Notes under the pieces: model-generated | Told to the model about the DNA's origin: nothing | The model's database searches: none | What the model saw: only the letters and a program-made list of their open reading frames with translations | Assembly (NCBI RefSeq): GCF_001540865.1 | Contig: NC_033639.1 | Location: 10,466,432 to 10,530,431, forward strand | DNA from: Ananas comosus | Taxonomy: Eukaryota > Streptophyta > Magnoliopsida > Poales > Bromeliaceae | Direction of reading: 5' to 3' | DNA: 64,000 bases | Shown here: piece after piece, positions 10,790 through 22,619 of the stretch | Layout: each line of letters begins with the position of its first letter | Numbering within the stretch: the stretch's first letter is position 1 | Position numbers and translations under genes: made by a program

Positions 10790-10960
10790 CTCCGTCGCTC
10801 CCGAGCTCCGAGGGCACCCAGTGCGCGAAACCCTCCGATCACAACCTGTTTTGAGATCCCCGGGAATCCAATTAACGATTCTGATTTTGTAATATTAGTG
10901 GATTTCGAGGAGCGGGAGAAAATGAAGAAAGGAGGAAACCCTAATTCTCTCCCTCTCTCT
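10790..10960 (-). other. candidate first (5' UTR) exon of the AT-hook gene
   Basis: On the minus strand this reads (GA)n, then TTAGGGTTTCC, then a GC-rich leader ending GACGGAG before the donor GTGAGCT. (GA)n and the AAACCCTAA box are common in plant 5' leaders. The boundary on the transcript-start side is approximate. Confidence 0.45.
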
Positions 10961-11015
10961 CTCTCTCTCTCTCTCGTGTGCGTGTGTTCTGTCGCAGGTG
11001 CTCTTCTTCTTCTTC

Positions 11016-11051
<36 letters not shown>

Positions 11052-11101
11052 GAACACAAGTTTCGCTCGGCATTCGTGCGGGTTCATATGGAGGAGAGAG
11101 A

Positions 11102-11139
<38 letters not shown>

Positions 11140-12640
11140 CGTCCGGGTGGCCGTACACTACCCCGTTGATGATATGCTACAAGACTTATCCCTGGACCTG
11201 GTGCACCACGTCGACCATGAACCAACTCCTTTTCTCCCTAACCTTATTAATGGTGTGTCCAAATTCAAATTGAATGTAATTAATTAAATGTGATCTAAAG
11301 AGTTAAATAAAAATGTTCGTGATTTTTTAAAACATAATAAAGCTTAATTATTAAAAAAAAAACAACTCAATATTGGATTTTTACCAATCATAAAGTATAA
11401 TTTTTTTCATTTTGGTCAAATGTTGTAGTTGAGTTATGTTTAAGTGAAACGACTAGATTGTCTTTTTATATAATTTATTGTTATAATTATTTGAATAAAT
11501 GTTGGAGAAAATTATTGAAAAAAATATTTTACAGGTGAATTATAATTAAAGTATTATTAGTTTGTAATTTTTTAATCATGACCCCAATGGTGTTTCAGAT
11601 ATATTTTGATGGTTCTGTTTTTTTTTTTTTTTTTTTCGTTTTAATACAATCATTCACTGGAATAGCAAAAGATAAGATGATAGCACATTTTACGTTTAGG
11701 ACATCGGTCCATTGTGGACGCGGTCCAGGAAATAATTTGTCCTCCTCGGGGGATACGCTGACCCTTGGTGGGGTCCCACGGAGGGCGCGAATCACGAGAA
11801 CGATTAGAAAGTAGTTTGGCGTTTGATGGGCCACTACTGGGCCGTTTGATGGGCCACTACTGGGCCGAGTTCGTGGGCCTTCTCTCGGCCCACGAAATGG
11901 CATCGGGTGTAGTATCTTCATAGTTCAATGCTCTAGTTGTAGTCAAATAACACATCAACTGATGCTCTTTTAATTCAAATCTCATTCTTAGCTTATATTT
12001 TCTAGGTAAATATATAAACACAACTTACCTCAACTATGTACCAAATTTTAAATTTTGAATGTATTATTTACCATACAAATTTAATTAGTATGCCTTATAC
12101 AATTTTTTGCAACTATATAATTTATTAAAGTAATTATTTTAAATTCTACAGTTAAAATATTATTGACTAATTCAAAATCAAATAAATTAAAAATTTAGAT
12201 AGTAAAATAAAAATTTGACAGGTTAAATAGCTGACTCTTAAATGATCAGTATTCAAGTAAGTTTTATAAATATTTATTTATTTAGTTATTTATTTTATCA
12301 ATTTGCTAGTTTAGTTTTAAAGTACTAAAGCGTGTGCGTTCCGATAATAAATTTGCAAATAAGTCCATAAACAATGCCCCGTCACAAATGGGCCCCAGGC
12401 CCACCATATGCCGACAGTGTAGCCCTTGTTCCACTCTCAGCCGTCAAAACATAAGCGGACGGTTAGATCTAAGGCGTCCGCATGGGTCACCTTCGTACAA
12501 ATCAGCAGTACCCGCCACTCCCCCATCCCTCACGACCACAGTCCCATTTACGTAATTACGTACAATTCGGGGCCCATTAAGTTACGCGTCTTAAACCCAA
12601 ATGCCGCTCCCGTATACTCTTTCTATACATTTGTTATATA
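10961..12640. promoter_or_regulatory. divergent intergenic promoter region between the AT-hook gene and XPO1
   Basis: It holds (CT)n tracts at about 10951-10976 and 11019-11049 and a (GA)n tract at 11108-11134. TGGGCC/GGCCCA elements (site II-like, typical of plant housekeeping promoters) lie at 11827-11895 and again at about 12388-12402. Two of them sit in a perfect 23-bp tandem repeat (11821-11843, 11844-11866). Right after it is an exact 10-bp inverted repeat (11870-11879 and 11887-11896, 7-base loop). The AT-rich middle (11260-11580, 11950-12330) shows nothing else. Promoter function is inference. Confidence 0.5.
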
Positions 12641-12710
12641 TATATTTTTCTTATGCGTCGTTTGCGTCTTCGTGCGACCACCGAAGCCGAGCGAAAGCGA
12701 AGAAAAAGAG

Positions 12711-12748
<38 letters not shown>

Positions 12749-12925
12749 GGAAAGCGAAGAAGCGAGCCCCCATTCGAATCCCTCGAAGAGTGGAAGAGCT
12801 AGGGTTTCGTCGCCCCACTGCTTCCTCGAGCTCGTCTTCTCCGCCGCGTTCTAGAACGTTCGGAGGGATTTTCCCGTCCCTCTGTTTCTAGGGTTTCGGC
12901 GGCCCGATCTGAGCCGGCCTCTCTC
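12641..12925 (+). other. probable 5' UTR of XPO1
   Basis: A TATA-like run (ttatatatatattt, about 12634) precedes a leader with (GA)n at about 12716-12742 and two copies of agggttt. The exact start of transcription cannot be read from the sequence. Confidence 0.45.
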
Positions 12926-15900
12926 ATGGCGGAGAAGCTCCGGGATTTGAGCCAGCCGATCGATGTCGCGCTCCTCGACGCCACCGTGGCCGCGTTCTAC
13001 GGCACGGGATCTAAGGAGGAGGTGAGTAGCTCGATACCTTGACGCCTCCCCTTTGATCCTTCTTCACTAGCAATCGTTGTATTCGTCTTTGTTTGTAGGG
13101 AGGGAAGTGCTTTTGGTGCTCTAATTTGGTGTTTTGCTGTGGTGGGAGGCGTGGGTCGAGTAGGGTTTTGTGTGGGTTTTTGTTTTAACTGGTCTTTACT
13201 CGTTTGATTTTGTTCGCAAAGGTGTCTCTTTGTTCTCTCCTTTCCGTGTTAATGTTTGTACTTTGTAGTATAAATTCGTGTTTCAAAGGGGCCAGCTGCA
13301 GATTTTTGAAGGAAAAAGAGGATTTTGTTTGGGACAAAAGTATATTAGGAAATTAGCTTATGTTTGCTCTACGAGAAATTATAGTATTGTTTTTGGTTGT
13401 TTATGTAATCTCGATCATTATTTAGTTTCCCGGAACTATATGTGGCTTTAGTATTTTTCTATGGTGTCATGAACAATTTGAAAATAAGCTCTCTTTTTTA
13501 AAGCTTAGCATGCTGTTTGTTGTTTCTGTGTCACACCATCTTTTGTTCAACGCACAGTATAGTATGTAATTCGACTGCATTTTGTATTACCACCTTTTGT
13601 GGTAACTTGTATTGCTTATGCTACTTGTTTGTTGGCAGAGGTCAGCAGCAGATCAAATATTACGGGAGTTGCAGAATAATCCAGATATGTGGCTGCAGGT
13701 CGTTCACATTTTACAGAACTCACAGAACCTGAACAGTAAATTCTTCGCACTTCAAGTAAGTATAACGCCCTTCAATCCCTTTCCTTAATTACATAAGTAG
13801 TGAAATCTTCGAGGATGAAGACAGAAATATGCTCTTGTTATAGTGCTTATCATTGTCTCGATACCTACTTCATATAATTTAATTGTGATAAAGAGAAAGA
13901 GGAAACCTTTAATTTCATTGATAGAGATCAAGATGACAACTCAAAAGTTTTGCTCAAATAGGGAATTGCCATGTCATAATGATTCTTATGTAATTTGTTT
14001 GGTCCTGGAACGTAACTCTAGGGACCCCTTTATGGCAAATTTACATGGTTGTATTAGAGAATATCCTGAATAGGTAACAGAGTTTAGATAGCTGCCGCTT
14101 ATTTATTTTCTGGTAGCAATCTCATATCTAGGATGCCTGTCCTTCCCCCCCAATCCCAAGAAACATATCATGACACCAGCTTTTTGCTTCGGTTGCTGCT
14201 CTTTTTCTTTCACGGGACACCAGTGAACCTGTTGTCCTTGCCATCAACTCCTCCAAATCCCTGATAAATAGTTAGTGTCCCTCTCCAATTTTATTTTTTA
14301 TTTCCTTTTTCTATTGATTCCTTGTGGTGGTTTGGCCATATGGATCCATCTGGTCATACGGCTCCAACTTGGTCATACCTATCTAAGCTGCATGGGATTT
14401 TGAAGTTAGGCTGGAGAAATAACATGGATTAAATTCTGGCATTTGGGTCTTTACCTTTGCTTAGGTCTTTGCATAAGTTCCTGCAGTCAGCTTGTCAATT
14501 AGGTCTGTATATCTATTTAATACCATAACTATTGTATGACTCGAAACTTAGTAGTAATCAAGGGTGACTAGACTATGTGATGCAGTGACTTGACCACATC
14601 AGAAAGCTCTACCAATCATGGGCCAAATGGCTACGATTTGTCATGTATTGAAGCAACTGCATTAATTCAATGGTGTAAAAGAATGTTCAGGCATTCCATG
14701 TCGTTGTCTTGCAGCTGTTCCTTTTCCTATTGATTCTTTAATCTCCTTTACTACTAGCTGTTTGAAAAATACATATTTTTAAAAAATTATGTATCTTCTT
14801 TGTTACCTTTGAAGCCTTGCCGAAATTTAATATTTTCTTTTACCTTTGGTAGGTACTAGAAAGTGTTATCAAGTACAAGTGGAATGCTTTGCCAGTTGAA
14901 CAACGCGATGGTATAAAAAACTATATATCAGATGTTATAGTACAGGTAGAAGGGTTAATCTTTTTATGGTATACATATCTGCCAAGGTCGTTACTTTGCT
15001 TATGCGGTCTTAATTGTGTTTTGTTCGTTTTTTTCTTCTTTGCTTTTGGTCTGATCAGCTTTCCAGCAACGAAGTTTCTTTCCGGAGGGAGAGGCTTTAT
15101 GTTAACAAACTCAATGTCATCTTGGTGCAGGTAGTTGCTTTCTGTTTGGAACATAAACAATTTTCAGTTTCTTTTGCTCTGTTTACAGTGTGTTTTCCAT
15201 TGTTTGCACTTTTTCTTCTGATCTTCTCATAAGAGGTTTAGTATGTTTATGCTGTTTCCTCTCATAAAAATGAGTTTTTTGTTTCACGCTATTTTGGCTA
15301 CTCAAAGATAGTTCCTCTTGTTATCTTTCAGGTCATAGTTCTGAGAGATTTATGCTCATTGCTTGCACTGCCAAACCTTTTTTTCTTTTTTTTTCTGATT
15401 ACGTGTATTTCCTGTTAAAACAGGTCTTAAAGCACGAGTGGCCTGCTAGGTGGCAAAGCTTCATTCCTGACCTTGTTTCAGCGGCAAAGAGCAGTGAAAC
15501 TATCTGCGAGAATTGCATGGTTATATTGAAGGTATGTACCATTCTTTTATAAAGATTTAATTTTCATTACAGAATGACTTATTCAACATTATCTATCAAT
15601 GCTCAGCTTCTGAGTGAGGAAGTTTTCGATTTCTCAAGAGGAGAGATGACTCAACAAAAAATTAAAGAACTCAAGCAGTCACTGAATAGGTAATGGTTCT
15701 TTTTTTTTTTTCACTTTCCTGCACTGGATACTTCTTTCTTCTTTGACCTTATTTTTGTTATCTTTTATTACAGTAAAGAACCTTATGGCTTGCTGAAGTT
15801 TGTATTGCTATGTATCTTGAAATACAATAAGACAATATGGTTTTGTTGATTTATGCTGTGTGCAACATGAAAATAAACTATCTTTTGCAAAAGACCTTGT

Positions 15901-18900
15901 ATGGAGATTAGTTGTTGATTATTTTCATCATGGAGTAATCTCGTAACTTTTTAACTACTGAGACTTCTTACTTTTGACATAGCGGGATCTATGTAAGTCT
16001 GTAGGTTCATATCATGTGATTTTTATCTTTATGATAATTGTTTGGAGCTTTATGCTGGCATTATTTTGATCATCTTCTATTTGCTTGTCAAAATATAAGA
16101 TAAAATTTCTAGATAGCCTCCCTTATGTGTTCTTTAACATACAAGATGTCTATATCGTTTCACTTTATGTTCTTGTGAGCACATGAATCTTACCTATTTT
16201 CATCTGTTTGTATAACAGTGAATTTCAACTCATTCATGAGCTATGCTTATACGTACTATCAGCATCACAGAGAACAGAGCTTATACGGGCTACATTGGCA
16301 ACCCTTCATGCTTTTTTATCATGGATTCCTCTTGGTTATATATTTGAATCGCCACTGGTTAGTTTCTTAACAATTATGTGTTATTCTTTCTCTCCGTGTG
16401 CTATATATGATTGTGATAGCATGCTTTCTGAGGTTTATTTGCCATACTTACTATTCTCCATGTTGTTAATGCTATGCTAGCTAGAGACACTCCTGAAGTT
16501 TTTTCCAGTGGCTTCGTACCGGAATCTAACACTTCAATGTTTAACAGAGGTACATATATGACACTTTCCTATTGTAAAATTTGCCACACCATCGCCGGTT
16601 CTCTTAACTGTCCATTGACTTAATAAACTTCGTTGAATGAGTCCTTTTTACCACTCACAATAAGACATTCATTGATTAGTTTGTAAGGCCATGTGCCATA
16701 GGTCATTTTGATAGAGTTCTATCACTTCTGTGTTTTTCTCCTACCTTTTTCAATCTGGTGTAATACCTTCTAGTGTTTCACAGGTTGCTGCTCTCCAGTT
16801 CGGTGAATTCTATGACATGCAGTATGTTAAGATGTATACCATATTCATGATGCAATTGCAGGTAGTCTTTTATTATCCCTGTCTAAAATTTGAAGTTTTT
16901 TGTAGGATATTTTTCTCCCCTTTTCGTGACAACATAACTCTAGACTCTATTTTGTGGAACTCAAGTTGAGAATTCCCCCCCTTTTTTTGATTATGTTTAG
17001 ACTATTCTGCCTCCTGGAACGAATATCCCGGAAGCTTATGCCAATGGCTCTACTGAAGAACAGGTAGAATAGTTTTCACTTTCTATTCAATTCTTGTATT
17101 TGACTTGCTTTTATTACAACATTATGCCATGATGGTGAACTTGGGCTAATATCACTTTTTACACTTATTTGCAGGCATTTTTCCAGAACCTTGCACTGTT
17201 TTTCACTTCATTCTATAAGGCAAGTTGGCCAATTCTAGACCCGACATGCTTAAATTAGAGCATAGTGGTTTTAGATGCTTACTTGAACTCAATGATCTAC
17301 TGTTGCACTAGCTAAAGATTGTATCTTTTTGTTAATATATGACCTCTCATGTTGAAAAGAGTTGATAGGTTAGATTTTTCACTTCATCTACACACAAGTA
17401 GGTTAGATTTTTCACTTCATCTACTCACTAGTTGTAACTTGTGCTTATGCCATTTTCTTGCATGTAATGGTGCTTTTGATCTTGGATTTATATCTTTGTA
17501 CATTTTAAAAATTATCTAAATTTATGGCATGGGAGTTTAAGATCTCTGGCTGTTAATTTAATTTTACATGGTGGCAGTCACATATGCGGGTATTGGAGTC
17601 CACACCTGAAAATAGAGCTGCATTGCTTTTGGGCCTTGAATATCTTATTGGCATCTCGTATATTGAGGACACGGAGGTTTTCAAGGTACATAAGTTAGTT
17701 ACTTCTAGACTGATAAAAAGTGTTTCTGAATAGAACCTAGTTGATTATATGGTTATTATCTGGGCAGGTTTTCCTGGACCTGATAAAAAGTGTTTTTCAG
17801 TAGAACCTAGTTGATTATATGGTTATTATTTGGGCAGGTTTGCCTGGACTATTGGAATATTATGGTCCTGGAGCTGTTTGAAGCACATCAACAGATGGAG
17901 CCTGCAGCAACTGCAGCAATGATGGGGCTTCAGGTAAATTTGACTGTTCTTGTCAATTATGGAGTCGCGTTGTCCATTAGTAGTTTTTGTTTTGATTTGT
18001 TTATCATATTGGTCTAACAAGTTTTCATTTGGCATCCCATGTTTGACTTCCTTTATTTGATAGTAATTATGTTATATGATATGTAGGTGAAGGCACGCTA
18101 GTGAATCATCTGTACAAGAATACTAGTTCCTACCTTTGTTAGTTAACAATATAAAGAACTTGCAATTCTGAATGAGAAGTCAAAATTCTTCTGTATTATT
18201 AAGTTGATGATATGGAGGAGTCCGACTTTTTTCCACTTTATTTACTGCACCTTCTGTTTAGAATTCTCATGTCATATCAAGTGTAACTTTCTTTCGAGAT
18301 CAGTTGCTTGTAGAAAAGGATATTTGCATTATGATTGACAATTGGTATTCTGCAGACTCCCCTGATCTCAGGAATGGTAGATGGCCTTGGTTCAGCAATT
18401 CTTCAAAGGCGACAGCTATACTCAGGCCCTTTATCAAAGTTAAGAATGCTCATGATTTGTCGTATGGCAAAGCCTGAGGAAGTATTGATTGTCGAAGATG
18501 AAAATGGCAATATCGTTCGCGAAACTATGAAAGACAATGATGTCCTCGTTCAATATAAGGTGTGTTATCCAATCATAGTGCTATCTTTCTTGTAGGAATC
18601 TGTGCTTCATTTTACTTTTTCACACCTAAATGCTTCTTGGTTAGTTTAAAGTTGTTGGATCAAGGAACAACAATAATTTTGGCCGCATGGAATCTCTAAA
18701 TTAGATGTTTTCACCTTACAATTGACAAGGGGTTTCTTAGCGTTTAATGTGGAATCCCTTCTCTTATGGATGAAATACAAACTAGGGTAAACTTCAAATA
18801 CCACCCCTGTGGTTTTGCGCTTTCTCACTTTAGTACCCTGTGGTTTAAAGCGTATCAATTTAGTACATTGTGGTTTTTATTTTTCTCTTTTCGTCAGCTC

Positions 18901-21900
18901 CTCCGTTAATATTTTGTTAAATTATATACAAAAAACTTGAGATACCTCACCAAGGTTTATCGAATATTCACTTTAGTACATTTTAGTTTTAATTTTGTCA
19001 CTGATTTAGCGAAAAAAATTAGTGGAAGGAATAATAAAAAGAGAAAAATGAAACTATGGGGTACAAAATTGATACACATTAAACCACATGGTACTAAAAT
19101 AAAAAAGTGCGAAACCACAGGAGTGGTATTTGAAGTTTTCCCTAGAAACTATTTATGCTTGATTATTATACATTTTCTTGTTATCTTGTGTTCTTTCTCT
19201 TTGTCGGTTTCAAAGGACGTTAAGTAACCATAGTTCTTTTTTGGCAGATTATGAGGGAAACACTCATCTACTTGTCGCACCTTGATCTTGAGGATACAGA
19301 ACAGCAGGTATGGGTTGATTACGGTGTATTATTGCACATAATATCTCAAGTCATTAACTGTTCATTATTTATTATTATTAAGTCTTATTATGCATAATGT
19401 ATTATTATCATTTCCAGCTGGTTACTTTTCATTACTGGTGTTTTTTTCCCAAAAAAAGGCGCTCTATGCAATGTGAGTCTTTTTTTTGTATCTCAGATGT
19501 TGAAGAAGTTAAGTAAACAATTGAATGGAGAGGATTGGTCTTGGAACAATTTAAATACTTTATGCTGGGCGATTGGATCAATATCTGGTTCCATGCTGGA
19601 GGAGCAGGTATGCTAGAAAAGTATATTGTCAATGTTTCTTAGGCAAGTTGTGCCTACCAATTGATCTTTGGATATTTAGTTGCATCATTATGAAAGTTCA
19701 TATCTTTTCAAATAACTGCTGAGGTTCATTTTTGTTCTTCTTGTTTTTCAGGAAAATAGATTTCTTGTGATGGTTATCCGTGATTTGTTGAATCTTTGTG
19801 AAATCACCAAAGGGAAGGATAACAAAGCTGTAATAGCAAGTAACATTATGTCAGTATATTTCGCTTCACATTCTCATTTAATTATGTAAAATGACTTTTT
19901 TTAATTTATTCATTTTATTTTGTATATTATCAGGTATGTAGTGGGGCAGTATCCTAGATTTCTTAGGGCTCATTGGAAGTTTCTGAAAACAGTGGTGAAT
20001 AAATTATTTGAGTTTATGCATGAAACACATCCAGGAGTTCAGGTAGTCAATCTTTCTGTTTTGTTTGGATATTTTGGCTCTTCAATTTATTTCTTAATTA
20101 TTTCTCCATGATATTGCATTGTTTGCTGGTATCATGGGTCCTGGTTCCTCTAGTGAATTTGATGTAGAATAAACTTTTTGAAGATACAATTTATATCTAT
20201 CTTTACACGAGATCTATTCTCACCCTCTTTGCAGGATATGGCATGCGATACGTTTCTAAAGATTGTTCAGAAATGCAAACGCAAGTTTGTTGTTACACAG
20301 GTATTGCCCCTTTTTGAGATGATTTAAACTCAATTAATACTCTCAAAGGGTTTAAATATGTCAGCATCTGTATATCTTCATTCGTACATTTCACTAATGT
20401 TCATGTGCTTTCTTTTTGCTTTAGAAAAAAAGTTGTTAAAAATGCTGTTTTTGGAATTTTAAAGAAATTAGAATTAGCTACAATTTTATGTTTTTAACGT
20501 GAAGATGTATTGATACCCCTCAATCAATCAGGCCACCCTTTACTTTTCTTATTGATATCCTTCTAACTCCTAATTTTGTTCTTTAATTTGAATTACTATT
20601 ATACTTAGTTAAGTTAATACTTTCATTAAATTTGATGACTCTATTGACTATTAGACATTAATTGTCCTAGTTTTATTTGTGATAACATGATTAAACCCAT
20701 TAAATTGATGAAATTATCAATAAAGTTTGTGAAATCTCTAATTTAATTAACTAAAACTCACACAATTCCCATAAAAAATGTAAAGCTGAACAGGTGTCAA
20801 CCAAAGAACTATAAATCGAGGGGCTATTTCATAATACTTATGAAGTTGAGGGGGTCTCCATACATTTTTATCTTTCTGTCATATGTACATATTGGTCAAC
20901 CAAAAGATGAAATAGAATGTGAACAAATTTGGAATTCTTCAGTTTGTTGACTAATTAAATTTTAGACTTTTTAGTTTGAACAAACTTATAATTGGCTTTA
21001 TCATCCAAAGATATTGTAATTTTTTTTTTCTTAATGAGTTTCCAAGATGATGGTTTGTGGCTGGATTTTTTTTTCATTATTTCGACAAATGAGAACCAAT
21101 CATGCTATTGATATCAGCATCTTTTCCTCTTACATTATTAGCTGTCTATTCAGGTTGGCGAGAATGAGCCATTCGTATCTGAACTTTTAGCCACCCTTCC
21201 AAGTACTATTGCGGATCTGGAGCCTCATCAGATTCATACATTTTATGAATCGGTATTGTGCATCTTATTGCTGCAAATTTCCAGTGATACGGCATGCTCT
21301 TTCAATAACATTTAGTTTTTCGTTTCCTTTGGCCCTTTTTTTTTTCTTTGGCAGGTCGGTCACATGATTCAAGCAGAATCTGATCCTCCTAAGAGAGATG
21401 AGTATCTGAGAAGGTTGATGGAACTTCCAAATCAGGTAACGTGTTTCTAGTATTGTTGGCATTTATCTGCTTCATTTAACTCACAGTTTTTTATTGTTAT
21501 CTGGTATTATTAGCTCTTGTTGTATGTTTTGTTTAACTCTCAATTTGTTATCATTTTAAGTTACACTTTTTGCATTGTGTGTGGGTGGCTGATGATTTGA
21601 CTAATTGTTTTCTTAGAATTGGGCTGAAATCATTGGACGGGCTAGTCAAAGCGTTGATGTCCTGAAGGATCAGGATGTCATACGAGCTATTCTTAATATA
21701 TTGCAGGTATTTTTGCATAAACTTTATTGCAGAACTAGTAAATGGCACTTAGGATTGTACTGCTGCTTGCTAAAATATTTGTTTAGCTGTCTGCTAAAAG
21801 ATTATAATCGCATGTGGTTATCCATGTTTTCATTGCTTTTAATATGTTGAAAAACCTCCTTTTTTTTGTGTCCCACTTTTGTGAGAGCATATCGCTAACA

Positions 21901-22567
21901 TTTTACATATGGAAGATTCTTGTCCTTGGAATATTTTATATCGACCGCTGTTTTTCTTTCCATATTATGTAACTTCTTGATTGCTTCCAATCTTCCAAGT
22001 TCTAGCAATTGGTTACGGAATTCTTTGATGTGTTTAAAATGAATCTTGATTGAAGATGAACCTTGATGTGTTTAAATGAACTTTGGTCTTGCTTTTAACG
22101 TTTTGCATATTAATTGGGTGTGCCTGTTGATGCTTGGCAGACAAATACCAGTGTTGCTAGTTCACTTGGACAGTTTTTTATCCCACAAATATCATTGATA
22201 TTCCTGGACATGCTCACTGTATACAGGTAAGATTTTAATTCGTTTATTTTAACTTGTATTCGATTTCTCATGATGCAAAAACAATGGTATCAGTAGTGGA
22301 AAGTTGGCTGTGTACTATCACTAATTCCGTTTCTTCTCTCTCCATTCTCTTATATTTTGAGCTTATGTCTTTACACAAACAAATGCCGAAGCATGTACTT
22401 TGTATTTTTTTTTATGTACTAATTGTATAATTTTGGTTTCATCACAGAATGTACAGTGAACTCATTTCTAACACCATAGCTGAAGGGGGCCCTTTTGCTT
22501 CTAGAACATCTTTTGTAAAATTGTTGAGGTAACACTACAAATCCTCGAACTTCCTTTTTCTTTTCTT

Positions 22568-22619
<52 letters not shown>

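Noticed and set aside
10941..11273. Several open frames on both strands in the promoter region
   Set aside because: They are built of (CT)n/(GA)n repeats; the region fits divergent leaders and promoters better.
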